DNA of 38,466 bases from Chitinophagales bacterium (GCA_015655015.1 JAATFV010000165.1:1-38466), one strand, 5' to 3'. Shown: positions 26,497 to 34,887, numbered from the stretch's first letter. The notes: generated by a model not told the origin, from the sequence alone. Numbers and translations: made by a program.

Positions 26497-27513
26497 ATGC
26501 GTAAAAAATGGCTGCTACTTATCCCTGTCGTATTGTTCGTTTTGTACCTGCTGGGGCCCAGTCCTGCCACTCCATCCTATAATAAGGAAAAACCGGCCGT
26601 TCCTTCGGAGCCGGCAGCCCTGGAGACTTATATCCGCGGCCAGGAGGCCTTACATAAGCTAAAGCCGGATAATGAGGCCAGGATCGTCTGGGCCAATGAC
26701 TCCCTGAAAGGCCAGACTCCGTATGTACTTGTCTACCTGCATGGCTTTTCTTCCTCCCAGGGCGAAGGAGATCCCGTACATCGGTACATTGCCCGTAAAT
26801 TCGGCTGCAACCTTTACCTGGCGCGTATGGCAGAGCATGGCATCGATACGGTGGATGCCATGGCGAACCTCACCGCCGATAATTATTGGGAGTCTGCCAA
26901 ACAAGCGCTTGCCATCGGGAAGCAGCTGGGCCAAAAGGTGATCCTGATGGGAACTTCCACGGGAGGCACATTCGCCCTGCAGCTGGCGGCGGCTTACCCG
27001 GAGGATGTGGCGGCGCTGGTCCTGCTCTCCCCGAATATCGCCATCAACGAGCCGACGGCCTGGGTGCTGAACAATCACTGGGGATTACAGATCGCCCATA
27101 TGGTAACAGGGTCCGATTATATAGAGAGCAAGGAGGATCATGGTCCCCTGTACAGGCAGTACTGGTATACGAAATACCGTACGGAGGCCGCCGTAGCCCT
27201 GGAAGAATTACTGGAAACTACGATGAATAAAGGCACTTTTGAAAAGGTGAAACAACCCGTAGGCCTTTTTTATTACTATAAGGACAAGATCCACCAGGAC
27301 AGTACGGTGAAAGTAAGCGCTTCGCTGGAAATGTTCGATCAGCTGGGAACACCGGCCGATCAGAAATATAAGCAGGCGATCCCCGAAGCAGGTACGCATG
27401 TGATAGGCTCTTCCATTCGTTCACATGATGTGGAAGGGGTGGAAAAGGGAGTTTCTCATTTTATGACGGAGATATTGCATTTGTCGCCGGTCGACACGGT
27501 ATCCGGCCATTGA
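26497..27513 (+). CDS. Alpha/beta hydrolase, membrane-anchored or exported
   Basis: 338 aa. A strongly hydrophobic N-terminus (KKWLLLIPVVLFVLYLLGPS) acts as signal or anchor. The hydrolase fold shows the oxyanion-loop HGFSSSQGEGDP (82-93) and the nucleophile elbow MGTSTGGTFA (Ser154), with an Asp-containing and a His-containing segment (AGTHVIGSSI) near the C-terminus completing the triad. It resembles carboxylesterase/lipase-type enzymes acting on acyl esters; the substrate is unknown. It is divergent from the M16 gene. Confidence 0.88.
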   Translation: MRKKWLLLIPVVLFVLYLLGPSPATPSYNKEKPAVPSEPAALETYIRGQEALHKLKPDNEARIVWANDSLKGQTPYVLVYLHGFSSSQGEGDPVHRYIARKFGCNLYLARMAEHGIDTVDAMANLTADNYWESAKQALAIGKQLGQKVILMGTSTGGTFALQLAAAYPEDVAALVLLSPNIAINEPTAWVLNNHWGLQIAHMVTGSDYIESKEDHGPLYRQYWYTKYRTEAAVALEELLETTMNKGTFEKVKQPVGLFYYYKDKIHQDSTVKVSASLEMFDQLGTPADQKYKQAIPEAGTHVIGSSIRSHDVEGVEKGVSHFMTEILHLSPVDTVSGH

Positions 27514-27526
27514 CGACGTTGATGAG

Positions 27527-27560
27527 CGAATGCCGAAACGGGTGAACCGTTCGGCATTCG
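27527..27560 (+). terminator. Hairpin after the alpha/beta hydrolase gene
   Basis: CGAATGCCGAA (27527-27537) pairs with TTCGGCATTCG (27550-27560), an 11-bp perfect stem, about 14 nt after the stop. No T run follows, so termination is likely but not certain. Confidence 0.5.
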
Positions 27561-27584
27561 GGTCTAATGATGGGGCTTCGCCCG

Positions 27585-27601
27585 GTGGACCCGTGGTCCA
27601 C
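27585..27601. repeat. Dispersed palindrome GTGGACC-CGT-GGTCCAC, copy 1
   Basis: A perfect 7-bp inverted repeat preceded by GCCCGGTGG. A second copy of the same block is at 34941-34969, and a degenerate one (GTGTACCCGTGGCCCA) is at 28563-28578. Copies lie only between genes. Confidence 0.5.
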
Positions 27602-27630
27602 TTGAAAAAATAAGTGATCTTTGCTGCCGC

Positions 27631-28563
27631 ATGCCACGAAAAATCATTTATCTTATCAATCCCATTTCCGGTACGGGGGGCAAATCATCCCTGCAGGACC
27701 TGATCATTCGCAAAACTGGAGCTCAAAAAATTGATTTCAGCATTCTGCCTACTGATGCGGAAGGCAGATATGATTTTTTGATCCCGGCCATAGAGAAAGA
27801 AGAGATCACGGATATTGTGATCTGCGGGGGTGATGGAACAGTAAGTGCGGTAGCCGCCGCACTAAAGGGGGTGCCCGTTCGGATCGGTATTATCCCCATG
27901 GGCTCCGGTAACGGATTGGCATTTGCTGCAAAGATCCCCAAGGATCCTTCCAAAGCGCTGGATATTATTTTTGCAGGCAAGGCTTCTTATATCGATGGCT
28001 TTACGATCAACGGGCAATTTTCCTGTATGCTCTGCGGGATTGGGTTCGATGCGAAAGTGGCTCATGAATTTGCCCGCCAGAAGAAAAGAGGGCTGCAGAC
28101 CTATATCCGGGTATCCCTTTCTAATTTTTTTTCAAGCCGTCCTTATCCCTTCCGGATCAGGCTGCCTCTTCCCGATGGAGGGGAGGGTGTGTTTCTTCCG
28201 GAACGGAGCTTCTCCGTAGATGCCTTTTTCATCAACATCGCCAATGGCAATCAGTTCGGCAATAATGTTACGATCGCTCCGAAAGCCAGCCTGCAGGATG
28301 GGCTGCTCGATATCGTCGTGGTAAAAAAAATGCTTAAGCTTCCGATGTTCTTTGCTGTGATCCGCCAGGTATTGGGCGGCAATGCCTTGCAGGACATCCC
28401 CGGCGATGCCGGGAAGAAAAACGTTCTCTATTTCCAGGCGCAGGAGCTGATCATTGAGAATCCGGATGAAGCTCCTTTACATATTGACGGAGATCCGAAG
28501 GATACGGCGAAGGAGTTTAAGATCAGGGTAGTGCCGGCGATGCTGCAATTGATACAGCCCTAG
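27631..28563 (+). CDS. Diacylglycerol/sphingosine kinase-like lipid kinase (YegS family)
   Basis: 310 aa. The catalytic-domain motifs are clear: INPISGTGG (9-17), the ATP-binding CGGDGT (65-70) and IPMGSGNGLAFAA (88-100). The C-terminal beta-sandwich ends with QELIIENPDEAPLHIDGDPK, whose final acidic cluster belongs to the family. The enzyme phosphorylates a lipid diol or sphingoid base; in Bacteroidota sphingolipid metabolism is a possible context, alongside the hydroxylase at 1107, but this is inference. It starts about 30 nt after a palindromic repeat and is followed by the convergent patatin gene. Confidence 0.92.
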   Translation: MPRKIIYLINPISGTGGKSSLQDLIIRKTGAQKIDFSILPTDAEGRYDFLIPAIEKEEITDIVICGGDGTVSAVAAALKGVPVRIGIIPMGSGNGLAFAAKIPKDPSKALDIIFAGKASYIDGFTINGQFSCMLCGIGFDAKVAHEFARQKKRGLQTYIRVSLSNFFSSRPYPFRIRLPLPDGGEGVFLPERSFSVDAFFINIANGNQFGNNVTIAPKASLQDGLLDIVVVKKMLKLPMFFAVIRQVLGGNALQDIPGDAGKKNVLYFQAQELIIENPDEAPLHIDGDPKDTAKEFKIRVVPAMLQLIQP

Positions 28564-28578
28564 TGTACCCGTGGCCCA

Positions 28579-30807
28579 TCAGTGACCCGCCAGCCTCCTG
28601 AACTGAGCAAAGGAAGCCCTATTGTCCTCATTATCCAGGGAGCCGATAATATTCAGCTTTTCCTGTTTGGTCAAATGAAAGTTCAGCGCTGCTCCCGCAT
28701 CTTCGGTCTTCGGAACATACTGAAAGATCAGCTTACGGAAAGGAAAGCCCATTCCGCTCTGGGATAAGCTCAGCAGATCATTCTGGCTATATTCCTGCAT
28801 CTTGTACCAGTTATCCTGCAGCAGCAAAAGGGGCTTGGTGAATATCTCGGTAATATCCCCGGATTCAAAAGGATTTTCCCAGCCGCCGGCTTTCCGGTCG
28901 CGAAGCTGCAATAACACGACCCCGCTGGTATTCTGCTGCACCCATTCCCGGAATGCATTCAGGAAACGGATCGCATTCATTTCACCGAAGTTGTCCCGGA
29001 AGCCGGCGTCCATCACATCGATGACCGGATTGGTCGGCAGCCATACATTCGGCAATACATACGGGAAAGTTGCATTCATGCGTAAGGCGGTCAGCAAGCG
29101 AAGGTTCATAGGTTCCTGACGGGAAAACAAAGCGCCGAAGTCAATCGCATCCGGATCCATCGCGGGAATCCTCGTACTGTCATACCGGGGCCGCATTAAA
29201 AAGCTGACAGGCTGGGTGCTGATGATCATCGCCCTGCTGTCGCGGGTGATCACGGGAGTGAATAACATCATAGGGATCCTGGCCGCAGCCTCATCCGGCG
29301 CCAGGTCTTTTAGCTGCCTGTTGAGCAGCCCTCTTGTGTTGGCATTCAGCTTTTGCTCGAAGGCATATCCCCTATCCTTAACATATTCATGATTCCCTAC
29401 TTTAAACTTCTGGACCGGAGAAGCCAGATCTCTTGCCACAAAGGAGGAGAACAGCGTATTGAGAAGGTCGCCGGAAATATCGTCTACATATTTAAGATCC
29501 TGCGGGTTGATAGAAGAATTGCCCTTTTCCCTTAGCTGCGAAAGGGCTCTGAAATAAGCGGCGCCCAGCATACCGCCTGAGGCCCCGCTGATGAGAAAAG
29601 TCTTGCGCATCAGCTGTCCCCCGCTGAGGCTATCCAGGCGTTGAAGGGCGCTCATGGTGAAAGTGGCGCTACGATTACCGCCACCGCTGGTATTGATAAG
29701 GTATAACAAAGGGCGGGCCTCGGATTGCCGGGCCTTCCACCGTTCCAGTATCGCCAGCATATTCGCCTTATCGCTTGCCAGCTTTTTATCGGAGCTCATT
29801 TCCAGCAAGGTTGCCCGGTCATACAGGGGCCGGGGTACTTCATTCGTATAATTCAGGCCATATGCTTTATTGGTGGGGTCGATCACACTATAGCGATAAA
29901 GCAGGTTGAACAGAAAGAACAGCAATACAAAAAAAGGAATGCTCCAGCTCTGCATGAAATAGGAAAAGGCCCCGGATAAAGAGATGAGGATAGCAAAAAA
30001 GATCAGGATGCTGGCCGCTGCCGGTAATTGGAAGTAACGGCTGTCCATGAAGAAACCAACCGCGATCAAAAACATAAACGCTACGAAGATGGACAACACG
30101 GCGGAAATATGATGGCGATTGAAAATGTTCTCGATAAAATCCTTGCTGTAGTGGCTAACGTCGCGTGTCTTTCGGATGGTGAACGGTGAGTTCAGGTACC
30201 ATAACACCCGCATCAGCCGGCTCTCGTTCAGCTTCACCTCTTCTTTCCGGAACTGGGATTTGAAAAGCCTGGGATTATTGATCACCGGGGTCATCCGCCG
30301 GATAATGCTCATATCCGCCCGAAAAAAATATAAAAGGGATACGGCGATGATGAAGATGAACCCGGCCAGAAATCCCAGGCTAAGCCAGAGGATATTAGCA
30401 GCCGGTAACAATTCCTTGTAGACGCCGAACTGCACTGCTTTTATAAAATAAAAGATCAGGAAGCCCAGCGGAAGAAAGGAATTATTGATGCAATATTTTA
30501 AAAAGGGCCTGGTGGTCGTCGCAAGGAACCGGAAATGCCGGGAGAACAAAATGAACGTGGTGATATTCCAGCTCATGACGAAAATGCCTGTCGCCATACC
30601 GACAATGGCAGCGCTGGCTGGGCTCACATCTCCCAGGTATTCCGGAGAAAGGAACAGGGCCGCCGCACCATACGAACGCATAAATCCTCCATTTACGGTG
30701 CTGAAGAGGATCAACCAGAATGCGAGCAGTACCTGGAATTTTCTTAGATGCAGCAACAGTAGTTGAATGGGGAAAAAACAATAAAAGGATTTAAGGGTTC
30801 GCATCAT
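28579..30807 (-). CDS. Polytopic membrane protein with C-terminal patatin-like phospholipase domain
   Basis: 742 aa. The first 310 residues hold about eight hydrophobic segments. The rest carries the patatin core: oxyanion GGGNRS (375-380), nucleophile ISGASGGMLG (Ser410) and the catalytic dyad Asp in VMDAGFRDNFG (Asp600). The acyl hydrolase domain therefore sits on a membrane anchor and should act on lipids. Its start overlaps the stop of the COX15-type gene (ATGA), so the two are translationally coupled. No family with this exact fusion is known to me by a short name. Confidence 0.85.
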   Translation of the reverse strand: MMRTLKSFYCFFPIQLLLLHLRKFQVLLAFWLILFSTVNGGFMRSYGAAALFLSPEYLGDVSPASAAIVGMATGIFVMSWNITTFILFSRHFRFLATTTRPFLKYCINNSFLPLGFLIFYFIKAVQFGVYKELLPAANILWLSLGFLAGFIFIIAVSLLYFFRADMSIIRRMTPVINNPRLFKSQFRKEEVKLNESRLMRVLWYLNSPFTIRKTRDVSHYSKDFIENIFNRHHISAVLSIFVAFMFLIAVGFFMDSRYFQLPAAASILIFFAILISLSGAFSYFMQSWSIPFFVLLFFLFNLLYRYSVIDPTNKAYGLNYTNEVPRPLYDRATLLEMSSDKKLASDKANMLAILERWKARQSEARPLLYLINTSGGGNRSATFTMSALQRLDSLSGGQLMRKTFLISGASGGMLGAAYFRALSQLREKGNSSINPQDLKYVDDISGDLLNTLFSSFVARDLASPVQKFKVGNHEYVKDRGYAFEQKLNANTRGLLNRQLKDLAPDEAAARIPMMLFTPVITRDSRAMIISTQPVSFLMRPRYDSTRIPAMDPDAIDFGALFSRQEPMNLRLLTALRMNATFPYVLPNVWLPTNPVIDVMDAGFRDNFGEMNAIRFLNAFREWVQQNTSGVVLLQLRDRKAGGWENPFESGDITEIFTKPLLLLQDNWYKMQEYSQNDLLSLSQSGMGFPFRKLIFQYVPKTEDAGAALNFHLTKQEKLNIIGSLDNEDNRASFAQFRRLAGH

Positions 30808-31910
30808 ACGGTTACAGAATATCTTATTGGTTTTACAAGGTACAACATCCCTATAATTGTCAACAAGAATAACAGGCCGGTCACCTGATGGAACTGAGCC
30901 AGCCAGTCAAAAGCCATCCACCTGCCCGGAGTAATGCCCGGGCTGGTCAGCAGGCTCGTAATACCCAGAATAATTTGCACTAATATGAGTAAACCGGGCA
31001 GCCATCGGAGCTTACGGAAATAGTCCGGTATATTCTCCAGCCTGAAGGCCAGGACTGACCAGATTCCCACCATTATCAGCAGGAGGTATGCGATCCCGCG
31101 ATGGATAAATTGTACGGTGATCTTATTTCCGATCAGGTCCTCTAAAAAGGAAGATCTGCCGAACAGACCATCCGGTATCCAGCTCCCATTGATCGTAGGC
31201 CAGGTTGGCGCTACCGTAGCTGCCTTATGTCCGGCCATCAGGGCGCCGAATAAGAGCTGAAAGAACAGGGCAAAGAGCAGCGCGATCGTCCAGCGGCGGA
31301 GGGAGATCAGGGCAGGGCGGGAGGCTCCCGGATTCGTCCCCAACAGCGCCTGACCAGGAACGGACAACTGCAGCGCAAACCAGAAAGCGTATACGACCAG
31401 GCCCAGGGCGAATACAAAATGCAGGGCCAGGCGGGTAGGTTCCACATAAATGGCATCGCCGGTCAGGCCGCTGGCCACCATGATCCAGCCAATTGCCCCC
31501 TGAAGGGCCCCCAGGAGGAAGAGGATGATAAGGGGCCGGACCATTTCCTTTTTCATCTTTTTTTTCCAGACCAATCCGGCAAATCCCACCAAAAAGACCA
31601 CCCCTACCATCCGTGCCCAAAAACGATGAAACCATTCCCAGAAGAAAAGGAATTTAAAATCAGCCAGGCTGATACCGGAATTAAGGATATGGAACTGGGG
31701 TGTCTGACGGTACTTTTCAAAAACGTCCTGCCATTGAGCATGACTCAACGGGGGAATGGTTCCCATGAAGACATTCCACTGGGTAATGGAAAGGCCTGAA
31801 CCCGTCAGCCGGGTGATGCCCCCCAGAACGACCTGTACCAGCAGCATAATGACACCGGTATAAACCCAGATCGCCACCGGACGGGAAGAGGAGGAAGCGG
31901 ATGATTGCAT
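30804..31910 (-). CDS. ctaA: Heme A synthase (COX15/CtaA family)
   Basis: 368 aa with eight hydrophobic segments. Conserved heme-binding histidines are in EWFHRFWAR, LALHFVFA, FIHRGIAYL and AQFHQVTG. The start VVLGGITRLTGSGLSITQW is the family hallmark, and the loop motif APTWPTINGSWIPD is typical of the COX15 branch. It converts heme O to heme A for aa3-type cytochrome oxidase. A -7 element TACCTTTG (reverse strand, 31925-31918) ends 8 nt before the ATG, so the mRNA has almost no leader. Confidence 0.95.
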   Translation of the reverse strand: MQSSASSSSRPVAIWVYTGVIMLLVQVVLGGITRLTGSGLSITQWNVFMGTIPPLSHAQWQDVFEKYRQTPQFHILNSGISLADFKFLFFWEWFHRFWARMVGVVFLVGFAGLVWKKKMKKEMVRPLIILFLLGALQGAIGWIMVASGLTGDAIYVEPTRLALHFVFALGLVVYAFWFALQLSVPGQALLGTNPGASRPALISLRRWTIALLFALFFQLLFGALMAGHKAATVAPTWPTINGSWIPDGLFGRSSFLEDLIGNKITVQFIHRGIAYLLLIMVGIWSVLAFRLENIPDYFRKLRWLPGLLILVQIILGITSLLTSPGITPGRWMAFDWLAQFHQVTGLLFLLTIIGMLYLVKPIRYSVTV

Positions 31911-31917
31911 AGCGCCG

Positions 31918-31925
31918 CAAAGGTA
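31918..31925 (-). promoter_or_regulatory. -7 element TACCTTTG of the ctaA-patatin operon
   Basis: Exact TAnnTTTG match on the reverse strand 8 nt ahead of the ATG. It lies back to back with the RNase HII promoter. Confidence 0.5.
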
Positions 31926-31970
31926 AAGTAAAGATAGAGGGCCCGGGTGACCCCGATCAGGATTTTATCC

Positions 31971-31978
31971 TATTTTTG
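31971..31978 (+). promoter_or_regulatory. -7 element TATTTTTG of rnhB
   Basis: Exact TAnnTTTG match 15 nt before the TTG start of the RNase HII gene. It supports a short leader and the TTG start, since no in-frame ATG fits. Confidence 0.45.
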
Positions 31979-31992
31979 AAAAAAAGAAGGGG

Positions 31993-32685
31993 TTGCTGAA
32001 GAATTATTACCAGTCTGAGTTATTGGAAGCCGGTTGTGACGAAGCCGGCAGGGGCTGTTATGCAGGTCCTGTATTTGCGGCGGCGGTGATCTTGCCGGCC
32101 GGGTTCTTCCACCCCCTGCTCAATGACTCCAAACAGGTCAGTGAACCCCATCGCAATGAGCTCCGGATCTATATCGAATCCACTGCCCTTGCCTGGAATG
32201 TCGCCCGGGTAGACCAGGATGAGATCGACCGGATCAATATTCTGAAAGCTTCTTTTAAGGCCATGCACCTGGCCCTTGACGGCCTGAAGAAACCCAAACC
32301 CAGGTTGTTATTAATAGACGGCAACCGCTTTACCCCTTATAAAAAGGTCCCTCATCGCTGCATCGTAAAAGGAGATGCGCTTTATGCTTCCATCGCGGCG
32401 GCCAGTATCCTGGCCAAGACCTGGAGGGATGAATATATGCGACGCCTGCATGATGAATTCCCTCATTATTGCTGGGCCAGCAATAAGGGCTATGGCACGG
32501 AAGCGCACCGCAGCGCCATTGAACGGTTCGGGCTATGCAAATATCACCGGAAGAGCTTTAATATCACCCCGTCCCCTAAAGGAGATAGTCCTGAAGGGAG
32601 CGCCCTGCCCCTGTTCCCCGAAGAGGGAGACTATTCCGAAGAATTCGGATTCGATCCCAATCCGCCTCCCAACTCCGGTCCCTAA
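31993..32685 (+). CDS. rnhB: Ribonuclease HII (TTG start)
   Basis: 230 aa. The active-site residues are Asp16 and Glu17 in CDEAGRG (15-21), then the Asp in LLIDGNRF and the Asp of KGDALYASIAAASILAKTWRDEYM. It removes RNA from RNA-DNA hybrids. The usual protein ends around the HRKSFNI segment; here some 40 further residues follow (PSPKGDSPEGSALPLFPEEG and an acidic/Pro end), encoded by DNA with a CCCCTAAAGGA motif like that of the intergenic repeat at 6072. The start codon is TTG; no ATG fits. Confidence 0.93.
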   Translation: MLKNYYQSELLEAGCDEAGRGCYAGPVFAAAVILPAGFFHPLLNDSKQVSEPHRNELRIYIESTALAWNVARVDQDEIDRINILKASFKAMHLALDGLKKPKPRLLLIDGNRFTPYKKVPHRCIVKGDALYASIAAASILAKTWRDEYMRRLHDEFPHYCWASNKGYGTEAHRSAIERFGLCKYHRKSFNITPSPKGDSPEGSALPLFPEEGDYSEEFGFDPNPPPNSGP

Positions 32686-32689
32686 AGGG
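32680..32689. repeat. Palindrome CCCTAAAGGG at the rnhB stop codon
   Basis: A 10-bp near-palindrome containing the TAA stop. It is followed by a T-rich stretch and may help end transcription between the convergent rnhB and YciO-type genes. It matches the motif within the rnhB tail at 32573 and the one at 6084. Confidence 0.35.
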
Positions 32690-32698
32690 CGTTTTGCT

Positions 32699-33316
32699 TT
32701 ACGGGGTCTCCGTTTCCCATTCTCCCAGCCCTTTTCTCACTATTAGGGGTTCCTCGCCGGTGCAATCGACGATCGTTGAAGGGATAATCCCGCCAATGCC
32801 GCCATCAATGACAATATCCACCCTATTCCTGAAATTTTCATAGATCCGCTCAGGATCCGTATATTCTTCCACCATTTCCCCCGGCAAAGAGGCGCTTAGG
32901 ATCGGGTGTCCCAGCTCTTTCACCAGGGAGCGGGCGATATTGTTATCGGGGATACGGAGGCCGATGGTATCCTTTTTGCTTTTGAGTATTCTGGGCACTT
33001 CTTTACTGGCCGGCAGGATGAACGTGTAAGGGCCTGGTAAATAAGTTTTTAACAGGCGATATAGGGGGGTGGAAATACTCTTTGTATAGGTGCTCAGATC
33101 GCTGAGATCATAACAAACAAAGGATAGCTGGGCTTTAGCCGGGTCTACCTGCTTGATCCGGCTGATGCGTTCGATGGCTTTGTGCTGGAAAATATCGCAG
33201 CCCAGGCCATAGATCGTATCGGTAGGATAGATCACAACGCCGCCATCCTGCAAACATTCAATAATGGTCCGTATATTTCTTGGCTGTGGATTGTCTGGAT
33301 GGAGATGCAGTAACAT
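32699..33316 (-). CDS. Sua5/YciO/YrdC domain protein, YciO type
   Basis: 205 aa. The start LHPDNPQPRNIRTIIECLQDGG is close to E. coli YciO from memory, as are VIYPTDTIYGLGCDI (about 28-42), the positively charged ATP/threonine site around KQVDPAKAQLSFVCYDLS and IGLRIPDNNIARSLVKELG (about 118-136). Bacterial TsaC makes threonylcarbamoyl-AMP for tRNA t6A; the YciO branch has weaker or debated activity. Many databases would call it L-threonylcarbamoyladenylate synthase. Without a second TsaC in the window, its true role stays open. Confidence 0.85.
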   Translation of the reverse strand: MLLHLHPDNPQPRNIRTIIECLQDGGVVIYPTDTIYGLGCDIFQHKAIERISRIKQVDPAKAQLSFVCYDLSDLSTYTKSISTPLYRLLKTYLPGPYTFILPASKEVPRILKSKKDTIGLRIPDNNIARSLVKELGHPILSASLPGEMVEEYTDPERIYENFRNRVDIVIDGGIGGIIPSTIVDCTGEEPLIVRKGLGEWETETP

Positions 33317-33377
33317 GAGGGGAAGTTAAAGAAAATCCGACCTGTACAACAACATTTCCTTAACATAAATTTAGTAT

Positions 33378-33385
33378 TAACTTTG
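33378..33385 (+). promoter_or_regulatory. -7 element TAACTTTG of the cupin gene
   Basis: Exact consensus. Its last three bases are the TTG that an automatic caller could take as start codon. The true ATG is at 33401, giving a leader of about 10 nt. Confidence 0.55.
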
Positions 33386-33400
33386 CGCAAATTCGGATCC

Positions 33401-34291
33401 ATGCAGCTAAAAGAGGTAGACAGGGTGACCGCTATCAGTGCGGAGGAGTTTAAAAATCAGTACTACACTCCCATGAAGCCATTAGTGATCAGCGGATTGT
33501 CAAGGCAGTGGCCGGCATACAAAAAATGGAATTGGGACTATTTCAAGGAGGTGGTAGGCAATGTAGACGTCGGCGTGTACAATAACATAAAAAGTGACGC
33601 CTATACTCCTATCAATACGGCGGACGGCTACATGAAATTCGGCGATTATATCGACATGGTCCGCCAGGGGCCTGCAGAATGGCGCATTTTTCTCTTCAAT
33701 ATTTTCGAGCATGCGCCGCAGCTAACGCAGGATTTCGAGTGGCCGGAACACCTGATGAAAAATTTTGTCAAACGCTACCCCATGTTATTTGTCGGCGGCC
33801 AGGGATCTGTCACGCATATGCACTTTGACATCGACCTTTCCCATATCATTCATACGCAATTTGCCGGCAGGAAAAGAGTGCTGTTATTCCCTTTCGAAGA
33901 GCAGCATAAGCTCTATCGTAAGCCCTGGGAGGTATTGAGCTTAGTAAATTTTGAGAAGTATTTCGACGTAAAAGCGAATAAGCTGGACCTGGACAGGTTT
34001 CCCGCCCTCAAGCTGGCAAAAGGATATGAGGTGATCCTCGACCATGGGGACACTTTGTTCATGCCGGCGGGCTACTGGCATCACATGGAATACCTGGAAA
34101 GTGGTTTTGCTATGAGCCTGCGGGCGCTGCAGTCCTCTTTCAGCGGCAAATTAAAAGGGGCCTGGTACCTGTTGGGAATGCGCCATATTGACACCCTGAT
34201 GAAGAAAACAGCTCCTGAATGGTGGTTCAATTTAAAAAAAGAAAGAACGTTCAGGGCTGCCGATAAAGAGCTTGAAACCGTTGTACAGTAG
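33401..34291 (+). CDS. Cupin-like (JmjC/FIH-type) Fe(II)/2-oxoglutarate oxygenase
   Basis: 296 aa from the ATG at 33401. The double-stranded beta-helix shows the iron facial triad HMHFDIDLSH (H141, D143) and the distal His in MPAGYWHHMEYL (H227 or H228). SGLSRQWPAYKKWNWDYFKE at the N-terminus matches cupin_8-type hydroxylases. Such enzymes hydroxylate protein side chains or small molecules using iron and 2-oxoglutarate. It is a single gene with its own -7 element; no target is suggested by neighbours. Confidence 0.88.
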   Translation: MQLKEVDRVTAISAEEFKNQYYTPMKPLVISGLSRQWPAYKKWNWDYFKEVVGNVDVGVYNNIKSDAYTPINTADGYMKFGDYIDMVRQGPAEWRIFLFNIFEHAPQLTQDFEWPEHLMKNFVKRYPMLFVGGQGSVTHMHFDIDLSHIIHTQFAGRKRVLLFPFEEQHKLYRKPWEVLSLVNFEKYFDVKANKLDLDRFPALKLAKGYEVILDHGDTLFMPAGYWHHMEYLESGFAMSLRALQSSFSGKLKGAWYLLGMRHIDTLMKKTAPEWWFNLKKERTFRAADKELETVVQ

Positions 34292-34803
34292 GCCCTTCCA
34301 GTATTGATCCCTTCTGAAAAAGGGGTGTTTGCGCGACCGGATTTAAAAAACTTTAAAAAAAATATTGCTTTTTAACAAAACTGTCTTTATTTTTACCCTG
34401 TTTACGCGCTGAAAGCGTTCATCTTAAAAACGCTTATATCACGAAACTCCCGATCCAATTTCCTCATTTCCGACCATCCAATTTCCGTCCCAAGATTCCA
34501 ATTTCCAAAAAATATCCGGGTTTTTATTAATCGTATGAAGGTGATCTCTTCATATTCTTTATATCTTGTCCCCTACTGCTATGGCAGTGATGTTCGCAAC
34601 CCTTTTTAAACCACCATGTTGGTAGTCCGGCTCCAGGCTGGTATCCATTGATCTAACCCTCAACGTTTACAATTTTTTGCTTTAGATATTGATTTATCCG
34701 GAAAGTGTCTGGTTGAATAAAACAGGTTATAACAGCAAGGTATAGGCGAGGAATGGAAATTTAGCAACGTAAGAGCGGCGTCTCCGAGACAATTAAGCGA
34801 TCA

Positions 34804-34848
34804 ATGAAAAAATATTCGACATCTTTCTTTTTGTGGTTTCAGAGGTAA
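34804..34848 (+). CDS. Possible tiny ORF, 14 aa
   Basis: It encodes MKKYSTSFFLWFQR, with an A-rich stretch before the ATG and a strong terminator 6 nt after its TAA. The peptide is basic-ended and hydrophobic. The arrangement resembles an attenuation leader peptide, but no structural gene follows on this strand. A chance ORF is equally possible. Confidence 0.25.
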   Translation: MKKYSTSFFLWFQR

Positions 34849-34854
34849 GCACAG

Positions 34855-34887
34855 GCCGGCGATGTCTATCGCTGGCTCTTTTTTTTC
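34855..34887 (+). terminator. Strong intrinsic terminator (GCCGGCGAT stem, T tract)
   Basis: GCCGGCGAT (34855-34863) pairs with ATCGCTGGC (34868-34876), one G-U pair and a GTCT loop. It is followed by TC and eight T. It points to a forward-strand transcript ending in a region without annotated genes. Confidence 0.85.

Noticed and set aside
34402..34886. Known RNA such as tmRNA, RNase P RNA, 6S or SRP RNA in the gene-poor region
   Set aside because: None of their conserved motifs could be seen.
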